Positions 43,565-54,925 of a stretch of DNA of 64,000 bases are shown piece after piece (the stretch's first letter is position 1; each line of letters starts with the position of its first letter). The translations under genes were made by a program, and so were the position numbers. The stretch is taken from assembly GCA_948567375.1 (NCBI GenBank), contig OX419759.1:44493493-44557492 (forward strand). Reading direction: 5' to 3'. Below the pieces are notes generated by a model, which did not search any database, was not told the origin of the DNA, and saw nothing but the letters and a program-made list of their open reading frames with translations. The DNA comes from Lunularia cruciata (lineage: Eukaryota; Streptophyta; Marchantiopsida; Lunulariales; Lunulariaceae).

Positions 43565-44690
43565 TCACTTGTTTCCCCAAAAGGTAATGCCTCCATACCT
43601 TGGTGGCGTATACCATTGCAAGTTGTTCTTGATCTTGAGTAGAGTAGCTTCATTCAGCCATATTGAGTAGGCAAGACACAAAGGCAAGGGATGGAATCCA
43701 TTTGGGAATTCTCGTTGCAGCACGGCTCCAATTGCAAAGTTAGAAGCATCAAAATCAACCACACAAGGTAGTTGAGGATCATATGGTTGAAGAATGGGTC
43801 TTGAAGACACCCTATGCTTTAACTTTTGGAATACTTCTTCATGCTTGGTGGTCCACTTGAAGCTCAAGTTCTTTCCCAAGAGGTCAGTCAATGGTGCATC
43901 CACATGCACATAATAATGGATGAACCGTTGGTAAAAACTGGCCAATCCATTGAATGCCCGTAGTTCTATAGCATCCTTTAGGGTAGGCCAATCAATAATG
44001 GCCTTGATTTTCTCTTCTTCCATCTTGATCCCCTCTGTTGAGATCTTATGACCCAAGAAGGTACCCTCTTTCTGCCAAAAGGCACAATTTGACTTCTTGC
44101 AGTAAAATTTCCATTACCGTAGTCATCTTAGGACTTCTTGCACATGATTCCCATGTTCCGCCTCTATCTTGCTAAAGATTGAGATATCATCCAAGAACAC
44201 CACCATAGACCAATCCAATAGTCCATCCAACACCTGATGCATCTGATCCATGAAGACTACTGGAGCATTAGTGAGTCCGAAAGGTAGAACTCTCCACTCA
44301 AAATGCCCATACTTGCTGCAAAAGATAGTCTTTTGCACATCCTCTCTATCAATAGGAATTTGTCAATAGACACTTCAAAGATCTAGCTTGGAAAAGTAGC
44401 ATCCTCCACTTAGTTGATCAAGCAAGTCATTGTTTCGAGGCAAGGGATATGCATTCTTCACAATTTGCTTATTCAGCTCACGATAATCAATACAAAAATG
44501 AAGTCCTCCATCCTTCTTTGGAACAAATAGTACCGGTGCTCCCCAAGGAGAGTTACTATGTTGTATTAAGTCCTTCTCTAACAACTCCATCAATGTTGTT
44601 TGCAACTCCTCCAACTCCTTTGGTGAGAGCCAATAGATTGGTCAACTCATTGGAGTACTCCCTGGCAATAACTCAATCTTGAAGGGCATA
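43565..44690 (-). pseudogene. RT and RNase H of chromovirus copy 5
   Basis: RT blocks are [20 protein letters not shown] (44375-44614) and LPFGLTNAPVVF with VVFLDDISIF (44123-44338), both Asp retained. The frame 43565-44056 gives the connection domain (MGHKISTEGIKMEEEKIKAI, FQRFIHYY-like) and RNase H (VDFDASNFAIGAVLQREF). Two or three stops or shifts separate these. Confidence 0.93.
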
Positions 44691-44819
44691 CCTCGATCGG
44701 AGGGGAATCCCTTTGGCAGATCATCCAGAAACACATCCATAAACTCCTTAACTATCCAATCAACCACTACGTGATGAGGCTCTTGGTCCTCCACAGATTG
44801 TTCTTGTGAAATCGCCTTG

Positions 44820-45030
44820 ATCTACACCGCAAATACAAACTTATCTTCTTCCAAAGCTTGCTCTATGGTTGCTTTACTAACAAAATTCCCTTCTAGGGAC
44901 TCAGCTCTCTTCCAAGCTTGCTCCCTGGTTGCTTTCTTGGCAAACTTCCCATCTTGGGACTCATCTCCCTGCCAAGTTCGCTCTATGGCTACCTTCTCAA
45001 CAAACTTCCTATCTTGGTACTAACGATTCT
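44820..45030 (-). repeat. 60-bp (20-residue) tandem repeat, copy 5
   Basis: About three units on the minus strand stand in the same place as in the other copies. Confidence 0.83.
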
Positions 45031-45093
45031 TAGGTATCTTACTCAGAGGTGCTAGACAACCTAATTGGAAATTCCTACCTTGGTGTTGTACTT

Positions 45094-45408
45094 TTAAATT
45101 TGGCATTGGATCCAACCAAATTGAACCTTATGATATTCAAGCCAAGGTAGACCTTGAATGATATCATAGTGTAGAGGTGCCACTACAAACCTCATACACT
45201 CCAAATACTCTTTCCCAATCTTGAAGGTAATAAGATGCGAGGTGCAGAATGCAGAACCCTTTCTACCATTTGCCATCATCAAACTACTTCCAATCACTGG
45301 CTTGATAGGAATACCCAATTCCTTTGCTACTTGCATAGATATGCAATTCTCAAAACTTCCAGAATCAACCAAAATCCTACAAGCCGAATTAGATATCATA
45401 CCTTGCAA
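45094..45408 (-). pseudogene. Protease of chromovirus copy 5
   Basis: The frame reads RILVDSGSFENCISMQ with the canonical D-S-G triplet, IPIKPVIGSSLM, and IIQGLPWLEYH. This is the only family member in the window with a canonical protease active site. Confidence 0.9.
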
Positions 45409-45488
45409 GTGAAGCGAACTTGCATAGGTCTAGCCTTCAATCCCATTGGAACTAATCAAGCTCCTAATAGGTGGCTCAAAATCTCCTA

Positions 45489-45980
45489 CTAGGATTCTTT
45501 GTTTCCCTGATCATTCAGCTCCACAACCTCCACTTGGGCAACTTGTTGAGATAGTCCATTCTTGAGTGGACATTCAGCAATGCGATGCCCCAATTGGCGA
45601 CAATAAAAATAACCACCATTTTGTTGCAGTTTCTCTCTATCTGCCGTGCCAAGTGGTCTTTGTTGAATGGTATCAATCTCCATTGGTGCTGGCTCCTCCA
45701 CTTGTGTTTAGTGTATTAGTAGGCTTTGTCGAGGTCAAAGCCAAGTTGTTGCCACCAAGGAACCAAAACGTTTGGATATTGCATGGCTTCCTCCAAGTGT
45801 TATGGCTCTCGCATGACTACCTCTATTTGGTATTTGGTTCTCGCCTTCAAGCCCCTCAAAAATAGATCTTGAGCTTCACCTTCCAATATATCTTGAATTT
45901 ACATGATGGTGTTTTGGAACTGCGTGATTTAACTTCTTACAGAGTCAATCTGTTTCTAAATTCTATCCATTCCATTCCCT
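45489..45980 (-). pseudogene. gag C-terminal remnant of chromovirus copy 5
   Basis: The frame 45489-45701 has PMEIDTIQQRPLGTADREKL and a zinc knuckle YFYCRQLGHRIAEC, in which the first Cys is Tyr. Upstream gag is short: sequence reaches the primer-binding site at 45980-45991 after only about 280 bases, so most of gag has been deleted. Confidence 0.85.
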
Positions 45981-45991
45981 CTCTGATACCA
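45980..45991 (-). other. Primer-binding site of copy 5
   Basis: On the minus strand it reads TGGTATCAGAGA, eleven of twelve bases of the initiator tRNA-Met site TGGTATCAGAGC. Confidence 0.92.
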
Positions 45992-45992
45992 A

Positions 45993-46465
45993 TATAAAAG
46001 ACTAAATTTGAGGAGAGAAATAGGAGAATGGAAACTCACATTGAGACATTTGAATGAATAAAAACTCTCAATGCCTAGCATGAGCTTTGGCTTTGGTATT
46101 TATACGTAACATACAAGGCCTTTGAGAAGCTTCTCAAGAAGCTTCCTCAAGCCGTTTTCTTAGAAGTGCAAGCCAAGTTAACTAAGAAGCTTCTAATGAA
46201 GCTTCCTTCTCGAAGCTGCCTACTTGGCCTGCAAGCTAAGCTAGTTGGAAGCTTCCAGAAGCTTCCTTCTAGAAGCTACTTACTTGAGGTGCAAGCTAAG
46301 CTAGTTGGAAGCTTCTAGAAGCTATTTACTTGAGGTGCAAGCTAAGCTAGCCAGGAAGCTTCCCAAGAAACTTCCTAGGTACTTCCGGAATATTCTAGGC
46401 TAATTTTTCTTATGTGCTACTTCGTAAGCCCGACTAACTTCATCGTTAAACTCCATATTGTTACA
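45993..46465 (-). repeat. 5' LTR of chromovirus copy 5 (473 bp)
   Basis: It is the longest LTR of the family because a module of roughly 60 bases (GCAAGCTAAGCTAG plus GAAGCTTC) is present in extra copies at 46200-46360. A minus-strand TATAAATA is at 46097-46104. Confidence 0.93.
46247..46323 (-). promoter_or_regulatory. Heat-shock-element array in the 5' LTR of copy 5
   Basis: 46247-46266 reads gGAAgcTTCcaGAAgcTTCc, four perfect units. TTCtaGAA follows at 46267-46274, and 46307-46323 reads gGAAgcTTCtaGAAgct, three units. All lie 140-230 bases upstream of the minus-strand TATAAATA at 46097-46104. This is the U3 position expected of promoter elements. Activity is not shown. Confidence 0.6.
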
Positions 46466-46697
46466 CCTCCCGTCCCTATCAATCATCATGAGGAGTATGA
46501 ACTTGATCATATCATTGCACATCAGCATAATCAACAAGGCTGCCAACAACATACGGAGTACAAGGTCCTTTGGAAAGGGTATTCCCTTCATGATGCCACA
46601 TTGGAACCTCTTTCTCATCTCCAAAATGCACAGATTGCTTTCCAAGAGTTTGAAGCTTCAATGGTGACAAGGATATCATCAACTAGTGGTGAGGGAA
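46466..46697 (+). pseudogene. Chromodomain remainder of chromovirus copy 3
   Basis: It continues the copy 3 pol after the copy 5 insertion: HHEEYELDHIIAHQHNQQG, TEYKVLWKGYSLHDATLEPL, HLQNAQIAFQEFEAS. The second Trp of the fold (W in ATWEP) is Leu. A purine tract (GGTGAGGGAA) then leads into the 3' LTR. Confidence 0.92.
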
Positions 46698-46970
46698 TGT
46701 TTAACAATATGGAGTTTAGCAACTAAGTTAGTTAGTGCTAACAAAGTAGTGAATAGGACAAATTAGCCTAGAATATTTCATAAATATTTAGGAAACTTCT
46801 TCGGAAGCTTCTTGGTTAGCTTAGCTTGCACTCCAAATAGGTAGCTTTTAGAAGGAAGCTTATAGAAACTTCCAACTAGCTTACCTTGCATGCCAAGTAA
46901 ACAACTTCTAGAAGGAAGCTTCTTGAGAAGCTTCCAAGTTAACTTTGCTTGCACTCTAAGAAAGTGGCTT
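46698..46970 (+). repeat. Truncated 3' LTR of chromovirus copy 3
   Basis: It begins TGTTTAACAATATGG and is collinear with the family LTR until CTAAGAAAGTGGCTT. There it is replaced by the long inverted repeat sequence. The TATA end is missing. Confidence 0.88.
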
Positions 46971-46984
46971 CTTGCTCTGTCATC

Positions 46985-48258
46985 AAGCCAATTTCAATTT
47001 GTACTCCAAGTTTCCTCCAATATGTACTTCAACCTTCACCCAATTTGTACTCCAAGTGGAGTGATCCTATGTCATATTGATGAGGAAAATCCTATGTAAT
47101 TAAGATGGACATAACTTTCTCTATATAAATTTTATTGTAATTTTCTAGGATTCAATAGAAATCCTATAGATAAGTTTTCCAATGGCACAAAATAAGTCAC
47201 CATCTGATCACTAGAGTTCCCTTGACAAGCTCTCAAACTTAGCCAATTTTTTGTAATTTTTACCCTAATTTTGGTATCTCTACTTTAAGGTTTGCTCTTG
47301 GATTTGGGTAACTTCCCTTATATTTCTGGATTAGAGGTGCACCTAATCATCAAGAACACTCCATAAACCTAAAATCCTCAATCATAGATATACAAATACG
47401 AGAATAGACACTCAATCATGATAAAAGATAAAAATACTTTCCCAAGCTTATGATAATATTTAGTAGAGTTTGTTGCACCATCTCTCACTCTCCATGGACC
47501 CAAAGTCAACCAAATTTTTCATAGTAGCTTTTTGTATCCTTTTCTAAACTTTTGTAAATTTTAGTACCCTAATCCAACCCCAAACCCTAGATATGGATCA
47601 ATTCCTGAGCCAAGCTAACTTGTGAGCTCTACAGACCCAAGTATGCTTGATCCAAGACCTGAATTGTCTATTTGAGGAATTCCCATGAAACATTTGCAAA
47701 GAAGTGTAAACCCTAGCCACCAACAATATTGAAAGTTTTCACAAGGTGATTTGGACCAAAACTTCAAGAGTGACCAAATCTTCAAACTTGATCAGAATGT
47801 GATCTCAAACTCCTCACTTTCCAAAGCTCCAACTTCAATTGGCCCAATCTGATTTGAGATTGATTGAAATATGAAATTTCTTGAGCTATTTGTTACAATC
47901 ACTTTTTCATCTCATCAACCCAATTGACAAATCATGAAGATGTCTCATGAAGCTCTTTTAATGACCTATTTTGTGCTCTTGGGTATGAAATTTACCCCCT
48001 TGACTCAATTGATCATATCTCTAAGATGATTGAATCACTTAATTCTAGTCTCCAAATTATAGTTATCAACTCCTCTCTCTAACCATGGTCCTTTCTCTTG
48101 CAATGCCCTCCCCAAACTTCCCCAATTGTCAAAAAACTCTTGACTTTTTCTTGGAATCCAATCTCTTGTAATTTTGTCATTTAGCCTCTGCACTTGTTGA
48201 CAAGTGGACCCCATAGCAACATCTTGAAGCTCATGAGCAAAATTGAGTCATTTTCCAA
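46985..48258 (+). repeat. Left arm of a long inverted repeat (about 1.27 kb)
   Basis: It is collinear in reverse complement with 62812-64000. Matching landmarks: ATTTGTACTCCAAGTGGAGT here and its complement at 63977-63996, CCCTAGATATGGATCAATTC at 47585 against 63475, and GACAAGTGGACCCC at 48200 against 62855. Substitutions and small indels are common. It carries no clear coding sequence. It could be an LTR of an unrecognised element present twice in opposite orientation, or a terminal inverted repeat. Confidence 0.9.
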
Positions 48259-48751
48259 CTACAAGAGCACATAGATTGTCAGGTCCCATACTTGCTTGTA
48301 AGTAAGCACCAAAAGGATAATAGGATTTGGGTTTTCTATCATTGACTCTATGAATACCGTCCATAAATGTGCCACCATCCAATCCCGTAAGCCATCCTGA
48401 TGTAGAATCTGAAGCCTAATAAGAAAAGGATTTGGGATTTGCAGAATTGGAGCATGGCACATCTCCTAATCAATTGCTCTCTCTGATGCTTGGCCTCCAC
48501 GCTCTGCTACAACTCTCACTCTCAACGTCTTCCTCCTACTCGAGACTCCTCCAACTAGAACACACCTTCCACTCAACTCTCCACCACTTATATACATAAG
48601 AACCCTCAAAGAAGATAAGACCATAATCCATATGGCCAATCATATACATGTAAATAGATTGCTCACATGAAAATAGCTCAACCGTGGGATCTTTCATACA
48701 ACATACTCCATCTTTATGGAGATAAACCACATCTGTTTACTTTTTTAAGGG
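48259..48751. other. No recognisable gene
   Basis: Only short open stretches occur on the minus strand (for example 48536-48730). No motif or known repeat is seen. Confidence 0.4.
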
Positions 48752-49072
48752 CTACACAAACCACAACATGAAAGCATCAAGTTGCACTTCATTGAATTCT
48801 ACCTTCAACTTCTTGAACACTACCTTCTGATCTCTCAATTCTTCAGCTTGACATTCCATATCACTACCTTGCTTTGCAAAACTCTCTTGCAAGTTATCCA
48901 AGCTCTTCTTCCAAAGTATATCATCAACCCAAAGTACTTTGGCTTCCTCCTCTCCTTGGGTTAACTTCTCCTTCCACTCCAAGATTTCATCATTCACTAC
49001 TTGCAACTCATCTTTCACCTTTGGATGCTCTTTCTTCAAATCCTGCTCCTTCTTCTTCAGCTGCAGTAACAA
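48752..49072 (-). pseudogene. Coiled-coil ORF of unknown family
   Basis: A 106-residue open frame is rich in K, E, L and Q with heptad-like spacing (LLQLKKKEQDLKKEHPKVKD, EILEWKEKLTQGEEE). Upstream on the same strand lie a run of GAA codons (near 49500-49530) and the domain at 49744-49986. All three may be parts of one decayed protein with an N-terminal domain, an acidic linker and a coiled coil. I do not recognise the family. Confidence 0.45.
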
Positions 49073-49743
49073 AGGACAGTGATCTAAGATAGATACTCTA
49101 CTCCATTGAACTCTTCTTCTTTGCCTTCATCATCTTTTTCTTTGGCTTTGATAGGCAATTTTTCCATTGATGCCTTACCCCAAAATCATGATCTTCTCAC
49201 CTTCAAATTGATCTTCTACAAGCTTTCTTTGTCTTCTTTGGCTCTGCTTTCCCTACAATTGCAAGCTCCAAATTTCTCTTGGATTGTGCTCCTCTTTGGA
49301 ACACCATTATTGGCTACTCTTCCCTCTCTTCCAAGATATCCACTTCAAGCAGCTCAAAGAATTTGCTATCTCCTGGTTCTATGCATCTAATTTGTGCATG
49401 GAACTCCCGATCATCTTCCTCAAACCCTTCTTCCATCAATGGCTAGACTTTGTGTTCTCCATCAGTCCCACTACAAGACTCCTCACTCTATAGTGTGAGC
49501 TCCTCTTCTTCTTCTTCTTCTTCTTCCTTTGAATTTATGCCCTTAGACTCGGCTTCTCTTCCAGATTTCTAGCCTAGATGATAGGTCCACCACCGCCATC
49601 TCTTGCCTTGGATTTAGTCTCTTAGAATTTCTTGCTTGAATAGGTGTTTGTACCTCCTTAGGTCTACTTTGCTTTGTCAACCTTAGGATACTTACTACCA
49701 CTATCTTTTGCTGCCCCATCTTGGAAAAGTGCTCATTGCCTCC

Positions 49744-49986
49744 TCAGATTTGTCTTATATAGTACTCATCTGTGTTTACATCTTGATACAAATCTAGGTG
49801 AAAGTGTGACAACATCTTCTCCTTCTCCTCTAAGCTAAATAGGTTCAACCCCAAATAGCAATGGTGTGCAAATGGCACAAAGTAATGGGGAAGCAGGTTC
49901 ACACTCCAATTCCCAATCATCTGCTCCACTCTTTGGTGAAAGCACTTCATCTTTTCTCCTACAAACATCTGGTGGAAGAAGAACAC
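49744..49986 (-). pseudogene. Unrecognised conserved domain, second copy
   Basis: An 80-residue frame contains EQMIGNW, LLPHYFVPFAHH, NLFSLEEKEKM and LYQDVNTDEYY. It parallels the plus-strand copy at 769-1045 (RQMIGQW, RPHYFLPFA, ELLSPKGEK, LALDVDDKKK). A shared FFHQMF/FFHLIF segment precedes both. The minus-strand order with the coiled coil downstream supports a once larger protein. Confidence 0.5.
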
Positions 49987-50153
49987 CTACTACTTTTCAA
50001 GTAGGTGGTCTGCTCTACCTTAAAGATTGCCATTGGAGCCTCAACAATACCTCATCTTCTTGGATCTTCATAACTTTCTACTTTGTACTTGTTCTTAATG
50101 CGAGGAGCATTGAAGGAATTCTTCACCTCTTTGGTCTCTTCCAACAAATCTAA

Positions 50154-50804
50154 CTTTTGATAGAAGGTGATTTGACTTGCATCCCCAACTTTTCTCCCCA
50201 AGACTAATCTCCAATCCAACTTAGTACATTGAGCCGGATTTCCTCTCTTCTCCTCTATCTTTGGACCATCTCACAATTACTAGCAATTATTTCTACAATG
50301 AAAATTGGAAAGCTCAAGTTTCAATTCTAGGCTAGAAAAGTGATCCAAAGTCTCCTCAAGAATTTGATCCTTGCCACTACATTTTGGACTCCAAATTGTA
50401 GGATTCCTCATAGCACTTGAAGGAATTTGCCTACTGCCTTCCCTAGCATCATGTATTTTCTAACCCTTGATCATTGAAAAATCAAACCCTCACCTAGGCC
50501 CAAGATTCTTACTACTTCAAGACAACTATTAAGAGGAATAAGATATCTTCTTAACATTCTAGAACTTCCTTGACAAAGTCTTAAACTTATAGCATTTTGT
50601 TACATGGTCATTCTTCAGTCTATTTTCAATTGATGCTCATAGATTCTATGTGTCTTGCTCTTATCACTCTCAATTTTATCTTCCTCCCAAAGTAGCCATT
50701 TCCTTTGAGCATACCTTCTTGATTTGTTTGGCCTGAAAGAAAGTAGTTATAATTTCTTTGGATTGGATCAATCCCTCGAATGCAAAATATCTTTACTTTG
50801 GGTC
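50154..50804. other. No recognisable gene
   Basis: This is AT-rich sequence between the unknown minus-strand region and the LTR at 50805. Nothing is recognised. Confidence 0.4.
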
Positions 50805-51486
50805 TCTAACACCCATTTGTGCATATATGTAATATTGTGATATTTAGTTTGGTATTACTAGTACTTGAGAGATATTATTTATATATAGATAAAGGATGGT
50901 TCTACATTATTCATGACAAGCTAAAGTTAGTCATATCTAAGATAGAGGGAACCTTACTTTAGAGGAAATGGAAAAGATGAGCACCACTATTTTGGATTCT
51001 AATGTGTTGACTTGATACTATTCTTAGGTGTTTGGCTTTGAGGAAAAAGTTAAGAACTCTTGGGCCCACAAGCCTTTTTGTTTTGGATTTTTCTATAGTC
51101 CAAGGATAGTCCATGTGAAGGAATCCTTGACTTAGTGGTTGGGTCAAGATAAGATCACATGCTTAGTGGAAGATGCCCATGTAGATGGATATTCTTTTAT
51201 ACTTTTATACTTTACTTGACTTTTAGCCTAGTAACTTGAGTTACTCCAATAATTAGTAACTTTGGTGCATAACTATTTCATAAGTATATAAATTAGGGGT
51301 GAAGAGGTACTCATCATCCTTTCATTTGCAACTATCTCTCTCATTGAGTTCTCTAGTGAGCAATGTCTTGAGTGGTAGCCTTGGAGGAGTATGATGGAGT
51401 TGGTGTTCTCTACCTTCTAAGTCCATGATGCGCTACCATAATAGCCATCAGATGTTTATCTTAAGTGAGAGACAGGCCAACTCATA
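50805..51486 (+). repeat. 5' LTR of the 50.8-60.5 kb gypsy element
   Basis: It begins TCTAACACCCATTTG (the 3' copy has TGTAACATCCATTTT) and shares long collinear sequence with 59818-60501, including TTGGCTTTGAGGAAA and GAGAGACAGGC near the end. A TATATAAA box lies near 51286. Confidence 0.93.
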
Positions 51487-51559
51487 GGTCTACCACTCTA
51501 TAAGTCAGATCCGTGTCCTTCTCTTTTTGATCCAGAGCTAACTTCCTTGGGTAAGAACC

Positions 51560-54500
51560 AAACATACAATTATTCTCTTTTCTTCTCCATTTGGCTTCAA
51601 TTCAACTTCAACAATATACTTCTTCTTTAAAACCCATAAAAAAATGTGGATACCATATGGCTTGTCCCTCAAATGTGAGCATCTTCATGAACATCAGCTT
51701 CTTCTCTTTTGTATATGACCATGGTCCAATTTCTTTTAACTCTCTTCCAATTTACTCAAAGGGCAAAAAGATTTCCCTCCAATTTTGCTAGGTGAATAGA
51801 GCTACTATCATAAATGTGCAGTACACAGTAAGGCCTCATCCACCTCAAGTGTAGCTTGCCTAAAAAAAATATTCAGTAGTTGTCATATGACAACACCAAG
51901 TCTCCCTCTCAAATGACAATAGGCCATAATTGCTTATCATGCCTGACTTTTCCACTGATCTTGTATCTCCTTCATGGTTTTCATTGCATCATCTCTTTTC
52001 TCTTCTAACCACATTAGTTGATGAATTTGAAGATCTTGACTTTCCTCCTTCAACAGTCATTCCTCACATAGGATACTATATGATGGTACTTCAAATTCAA
52101 CTAGGAGTATAGGATGTAATCCATATGTTAAGAAATATGGAGTTTGCTTGGTTGTAATATTTTTAGTGGCTCTGTATGCCCACAAAGCTAAAGGTAGCTT
52201 TGTGTCCTAATCATATGCATAGTTGACAGTCACTTTATTCAAAATTTTACACAACAATCCATTTGCCTTCTTTGTCAGTCCAATAGCTTTTGGGTTGTAA
52301 GGAGTCATCTTTTGATATTTGATTTGGAAGTACTTGGTTAACACCTCTACAAGTGAGTTCAAAAATGATTCCCTTGGTTATTGACCAATTCTAGAGGACA
52401 TTTGTAACAAGAAATGATGTTGTGGAAGAAAATTTTGGCTATAGTCTTTGCATTATCTTTACAAGTTGCTTGGGCTTCAACCATTTTAGTAGCATAGTTA
52501 GTGCATACTAAAATGCACCTCTTGCTTATGAATTGGGCATTAGTTGAATTGGACCCACTAAATCAATTCCCCGGTTCTCAAATGGAGAAAATAGCAAAAT
52601 TGGTCTCAAATCCCATTGGGAAGTAGCCGTTGGCTTCCCATTCTTTGGCAAGGATTACAACTTTGAATATAAGCTTGAGTATCCTTATGCATTGTAGGCC
52701 ACCAATACCCTACCTCAAGGATTTCTACATTGTGTTCTTCATTGCATAATATCCTCTTGATGCTTTTGAGTGTAAAGACTCTATTATTACTCCTAATTTG
52801 TATGCTTCCAAGCACCTATGAAGTACTCTATCTTCACCCATCTTAAACAAATGTTGTGCTTCAGCTGATACATTCCCATTTTTTTAGAAAGACTTCCCTC
52901 TGCTCTAGGTCCAGCCCCTTAGAACACAAATACTGATATTTTGTAACATACCTTGTACTTTGCATTGCCATCAAATGATCAATTTCTTCATCAGGAAATT
53001 GGTCATCTACTTCCAGATCTTGGTCTTGAGTCTCCAAGCTGGATAAGAAGTTTGAATTTGAATGCAAAGCCACCTTCCCTACTCATATAATGTATGTGAA
53101 TTCTTGTAGTAACAAGATCCATCTTGCAATTCTCCCGAAAAAATCTACCTTCTTCACCAAACATTGCAGTGCATAATGGTTGACATGGAATACAAACTTG
53201 TATCCCAACAAGTGGTGGCAAAAATTCTTGCAAGCAAATGCCATTTTGAGTGCTTCTCTTTCAATAGTAGTGTAATTCTAGTCTGCAATTGAAATTTGCT
53301 AGTTGGCTGAATAAATTGGATAGTCCTTCTTCTTCTCATCCTTCTAACTCAAGACTACTCTACTTGCCATGGGAAAAATATCAACATACACATGAAAAGT
53401 GACATTCCTAATCTGGAACCCTCTTCATTGGTGCTTCCACCAGTTTCTTTTTCAACACCTAGAAAGCTTCTTCTTTTTTTGCTTCCCACAAATAATCTAT
53501 GGACTTCTTTAGAAGTTTTTTTATAGGTGCAGCTGGCACCAAAAAGTTAGACAAAAAATCTCTGTAGTATCAAACATGTCTTGATAAGGCTCTCAACTCT
53601 CTAATGTTTTTAAGAGGTTCCAAAGCTGATATAACTTTCACCTTCTCAACATCAACTTCAATACCTTGGCTTGATACCCAATGCCCCAAAAGAATTTCTT
53701 CCTTCATGGCAAAGAAGCATTTATTGTGGTGCAATGACAAGCCCGCAAAATGATACCTTTCAAATGTTTGCCAGAGGTTATCCAAATATACCTCACTCAG
53801 ACAAAACATGCAAAAATTATCAATGAAAACTTCCACAAACTTCCACGGAAAGTTTGTACAAATCACTTTCATCATCTATTGGAAAGTAGTGGGAGAATTA
53901 CAAAACCTAAACGGCATTTAATTGTATGCAAATGTACCCCAATTGGTAGTCAATGTGGTCTTGTGTTTGTCTTCTTCTTGAATGGACACTTGATTGTAGC
54001 TTGAAAATCCATTAAGAAAACTATAACAAGGATGACCTGCTACTTGTTCCAAAATAGTGTCCATAAAGGAAAGGGATGATGATCCTTCCTCATAACTACA
54101 TTAAGCCTTTAAAAGTCTTGTCACACCCAAATCTTCCCTATCTTTATCTTTGGAAGAATGACAATGTGAGAAACCCATTCATTGCTCAAGACTGGAAAAT
54201 TCATTTTGGCACCCAAGTACTTATTGATTGCATCTTTCACCAACAGTGAGTACTTGAAGTTCAAGCAATATTATCATTGTCAAATCGGAACTGCACCTTC
54301 AATCAAGTCAATCTGATGTTCCCCACATTTTTTGGGGATTCTTGGTATTTGATCAACAGACCAGGTGAATATGTCCTAGTGCTCAATAACCAAAGCAATG
54401 TATCTTGCCAACTCGTCTACAGTGCTTATCTTAGATATTTTCAAAATTGTGCCTTCTTCCAAGACTACATCTTGATAGTCAATGGGATTCACGACTCCTT

Positions 54501-54925
54501 CTGCATGGCTGACTTGGCTCAACCCAAGTCAGATGGAGTTTAATATCTTTTCCCCTAAATCACTATTACTTGAGGCAACATTGTATGGATCTTCTTTGTT
54601 GACCTCTACCTCGTAACATCCCAAATAATTCACTTCGACTTATTCATCCAAGTCTTGTGAAGTTGACAACAACAAATATTTGGATTTTTCTTTGTCTTCT
54701 GATGAAGTAGTTTCCCCAAGGTGTGGAACCTTTGTCCAACTCACCGTCACTAACTTTTGGTCTTTGGACACGATGTCCTTGAACCTCAACTTCTACAAGT
54801 GCCAATCCATAACCACTTGGCCATTATACAACCAAGGTCTTCTGATCAACAATGGGCAACCATTCTTGGTCACTAGTTCTAGTAAAATAAAGTTCAATTT
54901 TAGAGAAAAGAGAAAATATAGTGAG
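51560..54925 (-). pseudogene. Inverted Ty3/gypsy pol remnant
   Basis: Minus strand from right to left: protease end (IRRPWLYNGQVVMDWHL near 54840), RT (VEVFIDNFCMFCLSE, FFAMKEEILLGHWVSSQGIE; 53570-53875), RNase H region (about 53000-53500), integrase zinc-binding part (VGYWWPTMHKDTQAYIQSCN, CQRMG; 52606-52815) and integrase core traces down to about 51600. The RT active site reads F-I-D-N, with the second Asp lost. No gag or LTR of its own is visible. It is related to the surrounding element but diverged, so it is likely a separate insertion or rearranged copy. Confidence 0.82.

Larger units (their letters stand above)
41429..46465 (-). mobile_element. Ty3/gypsy chromovirus, copy 5, nested in copy 3
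   Basis: A 5037-base element on the minus strand with LTRs at 41429-41860 and 45993-46465. It is the best preserved family member, with long open stretches for integrase (195 codons), RNase H (163) and protease (104). Flanking plus-strand sequence (CTCAAGTCCAACCTCCTCCT before and CCCGTCCCTATCAAT after) is one interrupted chromodomain region of copy 3. Its LTRs carry the clearest heat-shock-element arrays. Confidence 0.95.
31089..46970 (+). mobile_element. Ty3/gypsy chromovirus, copy 3, split by two nested insertions
   Basis: Three segments, 31089-32917, 38059-41428 and 46466-46970, are collinear with copy 1 and together cover LTR, gag, protease, 20-residue repeats, RT, RNase H, integrase, chromodomain and a truncated 3' LTR. 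Copy 4 sits in the protease-spacer junction and copy 5 in the chromodomain. It is older than both insertions and heavily decayed. Its 5' LTR lacks about the first 34 bases, and its 3' LTR ends near 46970 where the long inverted repeat begins. Confidence 0.92.
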
